From: Hyphomicrobium sp.
Lineage (GTDB): Bacteria; Pseudomonadota; Alphaproteobacteria; Rhizobiales; Hyphomicrobiaceae
Reading direction: 5' to 3'
Length of the DNA stretch: 59,235 bases
Assembly: GCF_009026145.1 (NCBI RefSeq)
Contig: NZ_WBUE01000027.1
Location: forward strand, 1-59,235
Made by a program: the position numbers and the translations under genes. Below the pieces are notes generated by a model. The model had not been told where the DNA came from. It did no database searches and was given only the letters and a program-made list of their open reading frames with translations. This document shows positions 9,636-18,682 of the stretch, one piece after another. Position 1 is the first letter of the stretch; every line of letters starts with the position of its first letter.

Positions 9636-9857
9636 TTAGCGCAGCAGCGGATCGAGGACGAAGCCCTCGTGCGGCTTGGGCGGAGCGGCCGAATCCGGCT
9701 GCGTGCCGGTGGCCTCGGCCGATTTAGCGGTACCGGTCGCCTTGGCGCTCGGCGGGGGGTCGAGCGAGCCGCGCACGCCGCAGCCACCGAACCCGAGGCA
9801 CAGCCCGGCCGCCAGCAAGGCGCCAGCCATCGCCTTCGGTGTCAACGATACGCGCAT
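9636..9857 (-). CDS. small lipoprotein, LptM-like
   Basis: About 73 residues: MRVSLTPKAMAGALL starts the signal, and the lipobox LGFGGC is followed by GVRGSLDPPP. The sequence C-G-x-(K/R)-G-x-L-x-x-P right after the lipid-modified Cys is the signature of LptM (YifL), a lipoprotein that helps mature the LptDE LPS translocon. The position directly upstream of lysA on the same strand is also typical. The chosen start at 9857 gives a normal signal length; an upstream ATG at 9899 would add 14 residues. The rest is Ala/Pro/Thr-rich and ends FVLDPLLR. Confidence 0.7.
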   Translation of the reverse strand: MRVSLTPKAMAGALLAAGLCLGFGGCGVRGSLDPPPSAKATGTAKSAEATGTQPDSAAPPKPHEGFVLDPLLR

Positions 9858-9950
9858 GTCCCCGACAACCCCACACTGGCAAAACAGCAGCAATGCCAAG
9901 GCACTCCTCCGCTGAGGCGGAACTGAGGCGCCCGGCCGTAGCTGGCATAT

Positions 9951-11369
9951 CTAGCCCCTGGCCGGGCCCTTTTCCAACCGCTTCCGCCAGGCGGAGGCCA
10001 TTTTGGCGACGTTCTGTGGCGCAGTTCCCCCATGGCTGACCCGGCTCTTCACCGAGTTCTGCGGGCTCAGAATCGAGAAAACATCGGCGGTTATGCGCGG
10101 CTCGACCGCCTGCATGGCGGCGAGCGACAACTTATCCAGAGCTAGATTTTGGGCCTCTGCCGCGGCGACGATGCGCCCGGTGACGTGGTGGGCGTCACGG
10201 AACGGCATTTCCAGCACCCTCACCAGCCAGTCGGCAAGGTCGGTGGCGGTCGAATAGCCGCCCGCCGCCGCTGCCAGCATCGCCGCTGCCTGCGGCTGCA
10301 TATCCTCGACCATGCCGGTCGTCGCCGCGACGGCGAGGCCAAGGCTGTCGAGGGCGTCGAAGGCGACCTCCTTGTCCTCCTGCATGTCCTTCGAATAGGC
10401 GAGCGGCAGCCCCTTCATGACGATCAAGAGGCTCTGGAAAGCCCCGGCGATGCGCCCCACCTTGGCGCGCGTTAGCTCGGCGGCGTCGGGGTTGCGCTTC
10501 TGCGGCATGATGGAGGAGCCGGTGGTGAACTTATCGCTGAGCTTGATGAAGCCGAACTGCGGCGTCGTCCACAGGACGACCTCCTCGGCGAAGCGTGACA
10601 AGTGCACGGCGCAGATCGCAGCGGCGGCCAGCGTCTCGAGCACGAAGTCGCGGTCGGAGACGGCATCGAGCGAGTTGTCGGTCGGCTTGTCGAAGCCGAG
10701 GGCCTTCGCCGTCGCCTGCCGATCGATGGGGAACGAGGTTCCAGCAAGCGCCGCCGAGCCGAGCGGGCACTCGTTGAGCCGCGCGCGCGCGTCGGCAAGG
10801 CGGCCGCGGTCACGGCTGAGCATCTCGACGTAGGCGAGAAGATGATGCCCGAACGTGACCGGTTGTGCCGGCTGCAGATGCGTGAAGCCCGGCATGACGG
10901 TCGCCGCATGCGCCTCAGCCTTGCGCACCAGCGCCAGTTGCAGGCCGGCGAGTGCTTCATCGAGCGCGTCGATGCGCTCGCGCACGTAAAGCCGGAAGTC
11001 CGTCGCTACCTGATCGTTGCGCGAGCGCGCCGTGTGCAGGCGGCCGGCCGGCGTGCCGATCACCTCCTTCAAGCGGCTCTCGACGTTCATGTGCACGTCT
11101 TCGAGCGCGCGCGAGAATACCAGCTTGCCGCTGTCGATCTCGGCCGCGACGGCATCGAGACCCTTGATGATCGCGGCCGCGTCTTCCTTGTCGATGATGC
11201 CCGCCTCGGCCAGCATGGCAGCGTGCGCCTTGGAGGCGCGGATGTCCTGCGGTGCAAGCCGCTTGTCGAAGCCGATGGAGGTGTTTATCTCCTCCATGAT
11301 CTCGGCGGGCGAGGCCGTGAAACGACCGCCCCACATGCGGTTAGCAGACTTGTCCGTCACGGCTTTCAT
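9951..11369 (-). CDS. argH: argininosuccinate lyase
   Basis: Final step of arginine synthesis, splitting argininosuccinate into arginine and fumarate in the cytoplasm. It has 472 residues and the fumarase/aspartase superfamily signature [11 protein letters not shown] at about residue 290. N-terminal [18 protein letters not shown] and [13 protein letters not shown] are the other family blocks. Start ATG at 11369. It is followed at 93 bases by the LptM-like lipoprotein gene and lysA, suggesting one transcript, and is divergent from tlpA across 44 bases. Confidence 0.97.
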   Translation of the reverse strand: MKAVTDKSANRMWGGRFTASPAEIMEEINTSIGFDKRLAPQDIRASKAHAAMLAEAGIIDKEDAAAIIKGLDAVAAEIDSGKLVFSRALEDVHMNVESRLKEVIGTPAGRLHTARSRNDQVATDFRLYVRERIDALDEALAGLQLALVRKAEAHAATVMPGFTHLQPAQPVTFGHHLLAYVEMLSRDRGRLADARARLNECPLGSAALAGTSFPIDRQATAKALGFDKPTDNSLDAVSDRDFVLETLAAAAICAVHLSRFAEEVVLWTTPQFGFIKLSDKFTTGSSIMPQKRNPDAAELTRAKVGRIAGAFQSLLIVMKGLPLAYSKDMQEDKEVAFDALDSLGLAVAATTGMVEDMQPQAAAMLAAAAGGYSTATDLADWLVRVLEMPFRDAHHVTGRIVAAAEAQNLALDKLSLAAMQAVEPRITADVFSILSPQNSVKSRVSHGGTAPQNVAKMASAWRKRLEKGPARG

Positions 11370-11413
11370 GCTCCGTCAGGGGCCGGTCGATGGTACTCGG
11401 CGAAAGAAGGCAT

Positions 11414-12058
11414 ATGAGCGAGCAGCCGCAGCTACCGAAGCTCAACCGCTCGTTGATCTACGCGTGGGTCGCCGCGCTAGCAGCGGTGGTGGCATTCGCG
11501 GGGGTATACGTCACGTTGGGCCAGCCTGACAATCAAGCGCCGTCCGGGCCGGCCACCGAATCGTCGGTGTCCGAGGCCAAGTCGGGGGTGCACCCGCTCG
11601 CCACCGGCGCCATGACGACCTTCGTGTTCAAGCCGCAGCCCGAAGCCCTGCCAGATATCCGATTTCTTAACGGCGACGGCGCCGAGGTGGGCCTCGATGA
11701 CTTTCGCGGCAAGGTGGTGCTGCTCAACGTATGGGCGACATGGTGCGCCCCCTGCCGCGAGGAGATGCCGGCCCTCGACAAGCTGCAGGCCGAGCTCGGC
11801 TCCGACAAATTTCAGGTCGTGGCGCTGGCGGTCGACAAGTCCGGCATCGACGGGGCGAAAAAGTTCCTGAGCGGCATCAAGGTGGACAAGCTGGGTGCCT
11901 ACGCCGACCCGACGGCCAAGGAAGGCACTCGTCTCAAAGTGATCGGCATGCCGACGACGATCCTGATCGACAAGGAGGGCCGCGAGATCGGGCGCCTCAT
12001 CGGCCCGGCCAAGTGGGACAGTGCCGACGCCAAGCGCCTGATCGAGGCGCAGCGTTAG
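11414..12058 (+). CDS. tlpA: thiol:disulfide interchange protein, TlpA family
   Basis: Membrane-anchored thioredoxin-like reductase facing the periplasm, linked in related bacteria to cytochrome oxidase copper-centre assembly. The 214-residue product has one N-terminal transmembrane anchor (residues about 14-36), a linker and a thioredoxin domain with WATWCAPCREEM (Cys111 and Cys114) and the cis-Pro loop IGMPTTILID. GAAGG five bases ahead of the ATG at 11414 fixes the start. It is divergent from argH, as in many Rhizobiales. The Sco protein at 45.7 kb would be a natural functional partner, though it is not linked. Confidence 0.9.
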   Translation: MSEQPQLPKLNRSLIYAWVAALAAVVAFAGVYVTLGQPDNQAPSGPATESSVSEAKSGVHPLATGAMTTFVFKPQPEALPDIRFLNGDGAEVGLDDFRGKVVLLNVWATWCAPCREEMPALDKLQAELGSDKFQVVALAVDKSGIDGAKKFLSGIKVDKLGAYADPTAKEGTRLKVIGMPTTILIDKEGREIGRLIGPAKWDSADAKRLIEAQR

Positions 12059-12063
12059 AAGCC

Positions 12064-12606
12064 CTAGAAGATGAAATGCGAGGCGAGCGCCATGGCGGCG
12101 ACGGCCAGCGCGCCGAAGAACAGCACCTCGTTGCGGCGCGCGGCGAACTCGGCCCGCTCGATATCCATCTGCAGCGTGCTGAGCTCGGCCAGCTTGCGGT
12201 TCACGGGCTCGAACGATCTGTAGGTCAGCCCGGCGAAGGTGCTCCTATCGCCCTCGATCGCGTCCAGACGAGCTTTGAGGTCCTTGCAGCAGCGTTGCAG
12301 GTCGGTGATCTTGTAGTCGCGCGAATTCTTCAGGGTCTCCTCGAAGGCTTGGAAGCGCCGCGTGCGGTTCGCCTCCTCGGCCATTTCGACGACGGTCGCC
12401 TTCGATCTCTCCAGCTCGCGCTCGAGCCGGGCTATGTTGGCGGTGATACGGTCAAGCTGCACCGCGGCCTCGGCGACGAAGCCATCGCGGCCAACCCACT
12501 TCCCACTCGCACCGGATGGAGTTACCGCAACCACTCGCTCGCCCTGCAACACAACGCACCCCCCGACCACGCCACTCACTGCCACAACTTTCTGCAGTAT
12601 GGCCAA
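12064..12606 (-). CDS. hypothetical coiled-coil protein with C-terminal membrane anchor
   Basis: A 180-residue protein, not recognised. The N-terminus is mildly hydrophobic. Residues about 50-150 are highly charged with heptad-like spacing (LERELERSKATVVEMAEE, KDLKARLDAIEGD), indicating a coiled coil. The last 20 residues form a single membrane segment (VLFFGALAVAAMALASHF), so it may be a tail-anchored protein. It is convergent with tlpA, five bases apart, and divergent from dapD. Start at 12606 is assumed; no strong ribosome site decides it. Confidence 0.6.
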   Translation of the reverse strand: MAILQKVVAVSGVVGGCVVLQGERVVAVTPSGASGKWVGRDGFVAEAAVQLDRITANIARLERELERSKATVVEMAEEANRTRRFQAFEETLKNSRDYKITDLQRCCKDLKARLDAIEGDRSTFAGLTYRSFEPVNRKLAELSTLQMDIERAEFAARRNEVLFFGALAVAAMALASHFIF

Positions 12607-12661
12607 TGGGGTTTAACGGCACGTATCCAATTGAAGCGATGAACGAGAGAAAGTGTTCACA

Positions 12662-12690
12662 TTGACAGTATTTTGCACGCGGGCGACAAC
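12662..12690 (+). promoter_or_regulatory. candidate sigma-70 promoter of dapD
   Basis: TTGACA at 12662-12667, then a 17-base spacer and GACAAC at 12685-12690. The -35 element is perfect, the -10 weak. It lies 40 bases ahead of the dapD start in a 123-base intergenic space. Confidence 0.35.
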
Positions 12691-12729
12691 GCGGGCCGCC
12701 AAGTTAAGTGTGACGAACCGAGGGGCCCG

Positions 12730-13584
12730 ATGTCAGCCAACGTGAACACCGCCGAGTTGCAGAGCGCGATCGAGGCCATCTGGGAGGAGCGCCAGGGCAT
12801 TTCTCCGGGAACGACTGGCGTCGTCCGTGACACGGTGGAGAAGGCGCTCGGCCTGCTCGACAAGGGCGAGGTGCGCGTGGCCGAGAAGGGCTCTGGCGGC
12901 TGGGTCGTCAACCAGTGGCTGAAGAAGGCAGTACTTCTGTCGTTCCGGCTGAGCGACATGGCCGCCATCTCCGGCGCCCCCGGCGGCGCCTCCTGGTGGG
13001 ACAAGGTGCCCTCCAAATTCGCCGGCATGACACCGGACGACTTCCGCCGCGCCGGCTTCCGCGCTGTGCCCGGCTCGATCGTGCGCCGCTCGGCCCACAT
13101 CGCTCCCAACGTCGTCTTGATGCCGTCGTTCGTGAACCTTGGCGCCTATGTCGACGAGGGGACGATGGTCGACACCTGGGCGACCGTCGGCTCCTGCGCG
13201 CAGATCGGCAAGAACTGCCACATCTCCGGCGGCGCCGGCATCGGCGGCGTGCTGGAGCCGCTGCAGGCCGGCCCCGTGATCGTCGAGGACAACTGCTTCA
13301 TCGGCGCCCGCGCCGAGGTGGCGGAGGGCGTCGTCGTCGGCGAGGGCTCGGTGCTGTCGATGGGCGTCTATCTCGGCGCCTCGACCACGATCATCGACCG
13401 CGCCACCGGCGAGAAGCACTTCGGCAAGGTGCCGCCGTACTCGGTCGTCGTCTCCGGCTCCATGGCCGGCAAGCCGCTGCCCGACGGCTCCCCGGGACCG
13501 AACCTTTATTGCGCCGTCATCGTCAAGCAGGTCGACGCCAAGACGCGCGCCAAGACCTCCATCAACGAGCTGTTGCGCGACTAG
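12730..13584 (+). CDS. dapD: 2,3,4,5-tetrahydropyridine-2,6-dicarboxylate N-succinyltransferase
   Basis: Succinylates tetrahydrodipicolinate in the succinylase branch of DAP/lysine synthesis. The 284-residue product begins [16 protein letters not shown] lies just ahead of the ATG at 12730. The central part is a left-handed beta-helix of hexapeptide repeats ([43 protein letters not shown]). The C-terminus contains YSVVVSG and [12 protein letters not shown], both characteristic of DapD. It is followed by two membrane-protein genes and dapE on the same strand, a likely operon. Confidence 0.96.
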   Translation: MSANVNTAELQSAIEAIWEERQGISPGTTGVVRDTVEKALGLLDKGEVRVAEKGSGGWVVNQWLKKAVLLSFRLSDMAAISGAPGGASWWDKVPSKFAGMTPDDFRRAGFRAVPGSIVRRSAHIAPNVVLMPSFVNLGAYVDEGTMVDTWATVGSCAQIGKNCHISGGAGIGGVLEPLQAGPVIVEDNCFIGARAEVAEGVVVGEGSVLSMGVYLGASTTIIDRATGEKHFGKVPPYSVVVSGSMAGKPLPDGSPGPNLYCAVIVKQVDAKTRAKTSINELLRD

Positions 13585-13598
13585 ATGAGCGTTCGGCC

Positions 13599-14327
13599 AT
13601 GTACACGCTCGATCCGGATAAGATCATCGCGACGCTGCAGACGCTCGAGCAGCGCATCGGCGAGCGGTTTCCGGGGTCGGGCCTGCTGAGGGTCAGCGGC
13701 CAGCTCACGCGCATCGCCCGTGCCGCCACTGCAAATATCGCCCGCATCGCTCGCGCCAACGTGCCGCTGCGCGCGGCCGTAGCGTGCCTCCTCGGGCTGG
13801 CCGGTGCAATGATCGTCTGGTTCGTGGTCAAGGCCCTTGACCTCGAAACCTCCACCGAGCTGACAAGCATCGTGCAGGGTGTAGATGCCAGCGTCAGCCT
13901 GCTGCTCGTGCTGGGCGGCGCCGCCTTCTACCTTTCCACTCTCGAAAGCCGCTGGCGCCGCGACGCCGCGCTCGCCGCCCTGCACGAGTTCCGCTCCATC
14001 GTGCACGTCATCGACATGCACCAGCTCACCAAGGATCCGACCGCTCTCGGGGCGCCACGCACGTCGTCCTCGCCGGAGCGGTCCATGAGCAAGATCGAGC
14101 TGTTGCGCTATCTCAGCTACTGCTCGGAGCTATTATCGCTTTCCGGTAAGGTCGCAGCCCTCTACGCGGACAAGCTGCGCGACCCGGTGATCATCGAGGC
14201 GGTCGGTGACATCGAACGACTGACGACGGAGCTGAGCCAAAAGATGTGGCAGAAGATCGAGCTGGTGGAAGAGCACATGCATGACCGGCCGCCCAGCTCG
14301 TCGCTGGCGCCGAAGATCGGGGCGTAG
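13599..14327 (+). CDS. hypothetical protein with two membrane segments
   Basis: 242 residues, start ATG at 13599, 14 bases after dapD. An N-terminal amphipathic part of about 50 residues is followed by two transmembrane segments (AVACLLGLAGAMIVWFVV and VSLLLVLGGAAFYLS) and then a helical cytoplasmic domain of about 120 residues rich in Leu, Glu and Lys (KIELLRYLSYCSELLSLSG, ERLTTELSQKMWQKIEL). I do not recognise the family. It sits between dapD and dapE, but nothing in the sequence links it to lysine synthesis. Confidence 0.7.
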   Translation: MYTLDPDKIIATLQTLEQRIGERFPGSGLLRVSGQLTRIARAATANIARIARANVPLRAAVACLLGLAGAMIVWFVVKALDLETSTELTSIVQGVDASVSLLLVLGGAAFYLSTLESRWRRDAALAALHEFRSIVHVIDMHQLTKDPTALGAPRTSSSPERSMSKIELLRYLSYCSELLSLSGKVAALYADKLRDPVIIEAVGDIERLTTELSQKMWQKIELVEEHMHDRPPSSSLAPKIGA

Positions 14328-14335
14328 GTGGCGGC

Positions 14336-14800
14336 ATGGCGCTTCTGATCAATCTTCTGACCAGCCTCAGGGGCCGCATCAACCGTGCCAAGTGGTGGCT
14401 TGGCCTCGCCATCATCGGCATTACCAATGTGCTCGGCGGCCTGCTGCTCAACCCGGATTTCTTCACCGCCGAAGAGCTGCCACCGCCTTCCGGGCCCGAC
14501 ACCATCTGGCAGATCGCACTGCTGTTGCCGATGACGGCCATCACTGTAAAGCGCTTCAACGATACCGATCGACCGGCCTGGCTGGGCTACCTGTTCGCGC
14601 CATTGGGGGTCGTCCTCTATCTCGGGCCGCACGTGCGGCAATGGATCGGGACCGTCGAACCGACGCAGCTGTTGTCCGTGCTGCTGCCGCTCTTCGCCTA
14701 CTTCCTGTTCGCGTTCATCGATAACGGATTTGTTCGCGGCACCGACGGCCCCAACCGCTACGGTCCCGATCCACTGGCAGGAGCCCCACGGTCCGCATGA
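14336..14800 (+). CDS. DUF805 family membrane protein
   Basis: A 154-residue inner-membrane protein of the DUF805 (YhaH) family. The family motifs are visible: RGRINRAKWW near residue 13, VKRFNDTDRPAW in the middle and the C-terminal GTDGPNRYGPDP. About four hydrophobic segments are present. The function of the family is unknown. It starts eight bases after the previous gene and its stop overlaps the dapE start by four bases, which indicates translational coupling. Confidence 0.88.
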   Translation: MALLINLLTSLRGRINRAKWWLGLAIIGITNVLGGLLLNPDFFTAEELPPPSGPDTIWQIALLLPMTAITVKRFNDTDRPAWLGYLFAPLGVVLYLGPHVRQWIGTVEPTQLLSVLLPLFAYFLFAFIDNGFVRGTDGPNRYGPDPLAGAPRSA

Positions 14801-15966
14801 CGACTGCAACCGATCCCGTGCCCCTCGCCCAAGCGCTGATCCGCTGCGCGAGCGTGACGCCCATCGAGGCCGGCGCGCTGACCCTGCTCGAGGGGGCGCT
14901 CGTTCCCGCCGGTTTCGAGTGCCATCGCATGACGTTCTCCGAGCCCGGCTTTCCTGATGTCGAGAACCTCTATGCGCGCCTCGGCAATACGGGCCCCAAC
15001 CTCTGCTTTGCCGGGCACACCGACGTCGTGCCGCCGGGAAACGTGGACGCCTGGACGGCACCGCCATTTGCCGGACAGATCCGCGACGGCGTGCTCTACG
15101 GACGCGGTGCCGTCGACATGAAGGGCGAGATCGCCTGCTTCATCGCCGCTGCGCAACGCTTCCTTGCCCACGGCGGAAGCAGCCTGCCCGGGTCGATCTC
15201 GCTGCTCATCACGGGCGACGAGGAGGGTGATAGCGTCAACGGCACCATCAAATTGCTCGACTGGCTGAAGGCGCGCGGCGAGGTGCTGCACGCGTGCATC
15301 GTTGGCGAGCCGTCGAGCCGCCACAGCGTCGGCGATGAGATCAAGATCGGGCGCCGCGGCTCGCTCAACGGCGAGATCATCGTCGAGGGCAAGCAGGGCC
15401 ACGCGGCCTACCCGCATAGCGCTGACAATCCGGTACCGAAGCTGGCGCGTATCATCGATAGGTTGTCCAACCTCAAGCTGGACAACGGCACCGCGCACTT
15501 CGAGCCCTCGCACCTCGTCGTCACCGTGATTTCGGTGCCCAACACAGCGAGCAACGTCATCCCGGGCCAAGCCCGGGCGCGCTTCAACGTGCGCTACAAC
15601 GATGCCCACGATCGCCCGCGTCTGGAGACGCGGCTGCGCGAAGCCTGCGACAAGGCAGCTGCCGAGGTGGGCGCCCGCTACTCGCTGACCTTCTCGGGCA
15701 CCGGCGACGTGTTCGTTACCAAGCCGGGACCGCTCGTTGAAACTATGCAGGCTGCAGTGCAGGAGATAACGGGAAGAGTCCCCAAGCTGTCGACCAGCGG
15801 CGGCACTTCGGATGCGCGCTTTATCAAGGATCACTGCCCGGTCGTCGAGCTCGGTCTCCTTAATGCCACCATTCACCAGGTCGATGAGCACGTGCCGATC
15901 GCCGATCTCGAGACACTGACGCGCATTTACGAACGGTTCCTTGCGCTCTACTTCGCGCGCGCTTGA
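14797..15966 (+). CDS. dapE: succinyl-diaminopimelate desuccinylase
   Basis: Di-zinc M20 peptidase-family amidohydrolase that removes succinate from N-succinyl-LL-DAP. 389 residues. Metal-binding blocks are seen in FAGHTDVVPPG, GRGAVDMKGEIA and TGDEEGDSVNG, with the dimerisation domain after residue 180 and KLSTSGGTSDARFI near the end. The start overlaps the DUF805 gene by four bases. With dapD upstream the cluster encodes two steps of the same pathway, and lysA lies 5 kb away. Confidence 0.95.
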   Translation: MTTATDPVPLAQALIRCASVTPIEAGALTLLEGALVPAGFECHRMTFSEPGFPDVENLYARLGNTGPNLCFAGHTDVVPPGNVDAWTAPPFAGQIRDGVLYGRGAVDMKGEIACFIAAAQRFLAHGGSSLPGSISLLITGDEEGDSVNGTIKLLDWLKARGEVLHACIVGEPSSRHSVGDEIKIGRRGSLNGEIIVEGKQGHAAYPHSADNPVPKLARIIDRLSNLKLDNGTAHFEPSHLVVTVISVPNTASNVIPGQARARFNVRYNDAHDRPRLETRLREACDKAAAEVGARYSLTFSGTGDVFVTKPGPLVETMQAAVQEITGRVPKLSTSGGTSDARFIKDHCPVVELGLLNATIHQVDEHVPIADLETLTRIYERFLALYFARA

Positions 15967-16050
15967 GTGTCGCGCTACCTTGTGTCAGCTGTTGCCAAAA
16001 GCTCGGCTCCCATTACACACGCCCATATTTGGCAAGGGGCATCTCGGACT

Positions 16051-16431
16051 GTGTCGGAAGCGCCATTTGATTTCAGCATGCTCACGCGTCGCGGCATTCC
16101 GCTGCGTACCTTTGCCGCCGGCGAGCGCATCTTTCTCGAAGAGGACGCCGGCAATGCGATGTACGTCGTGCGCAGCGGTGCCGTCGACGTCATCAGCTTC
16201 GGCAAAGTTCTGGAGCACGTCGGCCCGGGCGGTGTGTTCGGCGAGATGGCGCTGATCGATGACTCGCCCCGCGCCGCCGCGGCACTCGCCAGCCAACCAA
16301 CCGAGGTCGCCGTCATCGACAAGACGGCGTTCCTGGCCCTGATCGCCGAGGAGCCGGAGTTCGCGCTGCAGATCATGAAATTGATGGCCGAGCGCGTGCG
16401 CCGCAAGCCGAGCGGCGTCGGCGAAGCCTAG
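16051..16431 (+). CDS. cyclic-nucleotide-binding domain protein
   Basis: A small single-domain protein of about 126 residues with a Crp-type sensor fold: IFLEEDAGNAMYVVRSGAV, then the phosphate-binding cassette FGEMALIDDSPRAAAA. The cassette's Glu and Arg are kept, so cyclic nucleotide binding is possible. There is no DNA-binding domain. GTG at 16051 is preferred (MSEAPFDFS, AAGGGG 12 bases upstream); GTG at 15967, directly after dapE, would add 28 residues of unpromising composition. The stop overlaps the convergent 2TM gene by four bases. Confidence 0.75.
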   Translation: MSEAPFDFSMLTRRGIPLRTFAAGERIFLEEDAGNAMYVVRSGAVDVISFGKVLEHVGPGGVFGEMALIDDSPRAAAALASQPTEVAVIDKTAFLALIAEEPEFALQIMKLMAERVRRKPSGVGEA

Positions 16432-16706
16432 GCGCCGCCTGGATGGCGCGAGCGCGCCCTGCGCCGCACGCGCTCCTCAGCGGAGAATTTCACCGCCAAG
16501 CCATGCGCCAGGATGCCGATGCCCCAGCCGAGCAGCGGCCAGTAGAACCACAGCCGATCGGGCGTCGTCAGCAGATTGATGGCGATGAGGATCGCGTTGA
16601 CGAGCACGTAGGCGGAGAAGTGGAAGAAGAAGCCCGTGTCGCCGAGCGTCGTATCGGCCACGAACTCCCGCGTCGCCGCGTAACTCCTGGAAAGAAAGTT
16701 GGGCAT
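16428..16706 (-). CDS. 2TM-domain membrane protein
   Basis: 92 residues, two transmembrane helices (FFHFSAYVLVNAILIAINLL and FYWPLLGWGIGILAHGLAV), joined by the short TTPDRLW turn, then a basic tail. This arrangement matches the small 2TM domain family often found alone or attached to histidine kinases. No function can be given. It is convergent with the cyclic-nucleotide-binding gene and lies 120 bases from the DUF3299 gene upstream on the same strand. Confidence 0.7.
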   Translation of the reverse strand: MPNFLSRSYAATREFVADTTLGDTGFFFHFSAYVLVNAILIAINLLTTPDRLWFYWPLLGWGIGILAHGLAVKFSAEERVRRRARSRHPGGA

Positions 16707-16826
16707 CGGGGTTTTCCTTGTTCGGCGCTCATGTCCGGCCGCGACAGTCTATCACGCCCGCGCAGTGACCGTCTGCCCGCGTACAGCCGGGCCGGCGGGC
16801 CCACTGTTCCCGCGGGAATTGCCTGA

Positions 16827-17396
16827 TCATTCGGGTCGCTGCTCGACGCTGTCGGCATCCAGCGAATAGCCGGCATCGGCAAGGCCGGTGAACGCCGTCT
16901 CCGTCTTCAGGGTGCCGGTCACCCACACCGGATCGAACTGCCCGGCGATCTGGAAGCCCTTTTCAGCCTTGACGTAAACGATCTGGTTGGCCGGCGGCGG
17001 GGGCACGTGGATGCAGGCCCCGATGAACGGCACAAGCAGGAACTCCTTGATCGTCGTCGCCTCGAAATCGAGCGGCACGACGTAGCCGCCGATCTTCACG
17101 CGCTTGCCGTTGAACGCGTTGACGACGCGCGGCGGCTGATCGCCACCCGGTTGCTTGCGCTTCATCGACATGAAGGCGCCCTCCGGCAATGGCGGCGGAG
17201 CGGGTCCATCGTCAGCCCCCGGCGCCCCCGGGGTCGCGCCGGAGAAGAACGTCTTCGGCTTCGGCTTCACCGCCTCGACCGGCGGCATGAGCTGAGCCCA
17301 TTTGAGCTCCAGCGCTGCGTCGGCGGCCTGCACGTTGGCGAGCGGCGCCAGCGTGATGCCAAGCGTCAGCGCAACGGCAAGGGAGGCCTTCATCAT
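16827..17396 (-). CDS. DUF3299 family secreted protein
   Basis: About 189 residues with a clear signal peptide (SLAVALTLGITLAPLANVQA). The conserved core KRVKIGGYVVPLDFE, FLLVPFIGACIHVPPPPAN and VWVTGTL is that of DUF3299. The start at 17396 is set by AAGGAG six bases ahead; an in-frame ATG at 17411 would overlap the permease stop. It is the last gene of the zrgA-ATPase-permease operon. The Cys-x-His in GACIH could bind metal. Its role is unknown, but operon position suggests a part in the same metal-related process. Confidence 0.8.
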   Translation of the reverse strand: MMKASLAVALTLGITLAPLANVQAADAALELKWAQLMPPVEAVKPKPKTFFSGATPGAPGADDGPAPPPLPEGAFMSMKRKQPGGDQPPRVVNAFNGKRVKIGGYVVPLDFEATTIKEFLLVPFIGACIHVPPPPANQIVYVKAEKGFQIAGQFDPVWVTGTLKTETAFTGLADAGYSLDADSVEQRPE

Positions 17397-17407
17397 CTTC
17401 GTCTCCT

Positions 17408-18682
17408 TCATGTGCGCACGGTCATGCCGTCGGCCAGCGACAGGCGGTAGGCCCGCATGGCCGGCAGCAGACCGGCGAGGAAGCCGGCGGCGACGATGGC
17501 CGCGAGCATCAGCCATTCCCGCTGCGTCGGCGCGTCGAAATCGAGGTTGAGGCCATAGGCTGCGTCGACCCACGGACGCAACAGCAGCAGCGCTACGTAC
17601 AGCAGCGCCACGCCGAGCGCGACCCCGGCGAGCGTCAGCAAGCCCGCTTCGGTGGCGAGCAGCCCGAGAATGGTCGTCGGGCGCGCGCCAACCGAGCGCA
17701 GGATGGCCATCTCGCGCCGGCGCTCGTTGAGTGTCGTCAGGATCATCGTCACCATGCCGAGCAGCGCCGTGGCGACGACCATCGCCGAGACGACCGAGAG
17801 CGCCGTCTCCGCCGTGCCGACGAGACCCCACAGCTCCTGCAAAGCTGCGCCGGGCATGATCGCCGACAACGGCTCCCGCGGGTATTCATTGATGGCACGC
17901 TGCAGCTTGAACGTAGCAAGCTTCGACTTGAGGCCGACGAGCGCTGCGGTGATGGCCTTCGGCTTGAGGTCCATCTGCCGCACTTCTTCGGCAGACATGC
18001 CTTGCCCCGGTACCGGCATACCACTCTGCCAGTCGACGTGGATCGCCTCGATCGCCTCGAGACTGACGTGCACGGCGCGGTCGACCGGCGTTCCAGTCTT
18101 GGCGAGGATGCCGGAGACGCGGAAGGGTTTGTCGGCGTGCTCGACAAACGACACCGAGCCAAGCCCGTGCGCGACGATGATCGGGTCGCCCACCTTGTAG
18201 CCGAGCGCCTTGGCCACGTCGGCGCCGATCACTGCATCAAAGAGGTCCGTGAACGGCCCGCCGGCAGCAAAAGTGAGGCTCTGTCCGTGCCGGTACTTGT
18301 AGCGCTGGAAATAGTCGGGCGTCGTTCCGAGCACCCGAAAACCCCGATGACTATCGCCAAGCGACAGCGGCACGATCCACGCCACCTCCGGCCGCTTGGC
18401 GATGTCCTCGTAGCTCTTCCACGTGACGTTGTTGGTGGCATTGCCGATGCGGAACACAGAATAGAGCAGCAGCTGGATGGCCCCGCTGCGCGCCCCGACG
18501 ATGAGGTCGGTGCCGGAGATGGTGTCGGCAAAGCTCTGGCGCGCGCCGGTGCGCACCTTCTCGACGCCGAGCAGCAGCATCACACTGAAGGCGATGGCGA
18601 GCACGGTCAGCGAAGCCGTAAGCGCGCGGTTGCCCAGCGACTGCAAAGCGAGGCGCGGAACGATGTGGCGCGGCACGCTCAT
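17408..18682 (-). CDS. ABC transporter permease, MacB/FtsX type
   Basis: 424 residues with one N-terminal membrane helix (ALTASLTVLAIAFSVMLLLG), a large periplasmic domain of about 220 residues and three C-terminal helices (VVSAMVVATALLGMVTMIL, LLTLAGVALGVALLYVALLLL, LMLAAIVAAGFLAGLLPAM). The cytoplasmic loop LNERRREMAILRSVGA is the coupling motif of the FtsX/LolE/MacB family. These systems usually do mechanical work on periplasmic partners rather than carry small solutes across. The stop and start overlap the ATPase gene by four bases. Confidence 0.88.
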   Translation of the reverse strand: MSVPRHIVPRLALQSLGNRALTASLTVLAIAFSVMLLLGVEKVRTGARQSFADTISGTDLIVGARSGAIQLLLYSVFRIGNATNNVTWKSYEDIAKRPEVAWIVPLSLGDSHRGFRVLGTTPDYFQRYKYRHGQSLTFAAGGPFTDLFDAVIGADVAKALGYKVGDPIIVAHGLGSVSFVEHADKPFRVSGILAKTGTPVDRAVHVSLEAIEAIHVDWQSGMPVPGQGMSAEEVRQMDLKPKAITAALVGLKSKLATFKLQRAINEYPREPLSAIMPGAALQELWGLVGTAETALSVVSAMVVATALLGMVTMILTTLNERRREMAILRSVGARPTTILGLLATEAGLLTLAGVALGVALLYVALLLLRPWVDAAYGLNLDFDAPTQREWLMLAAIVAAGFLAGLLPAMRAYRLSLADGMTVRT

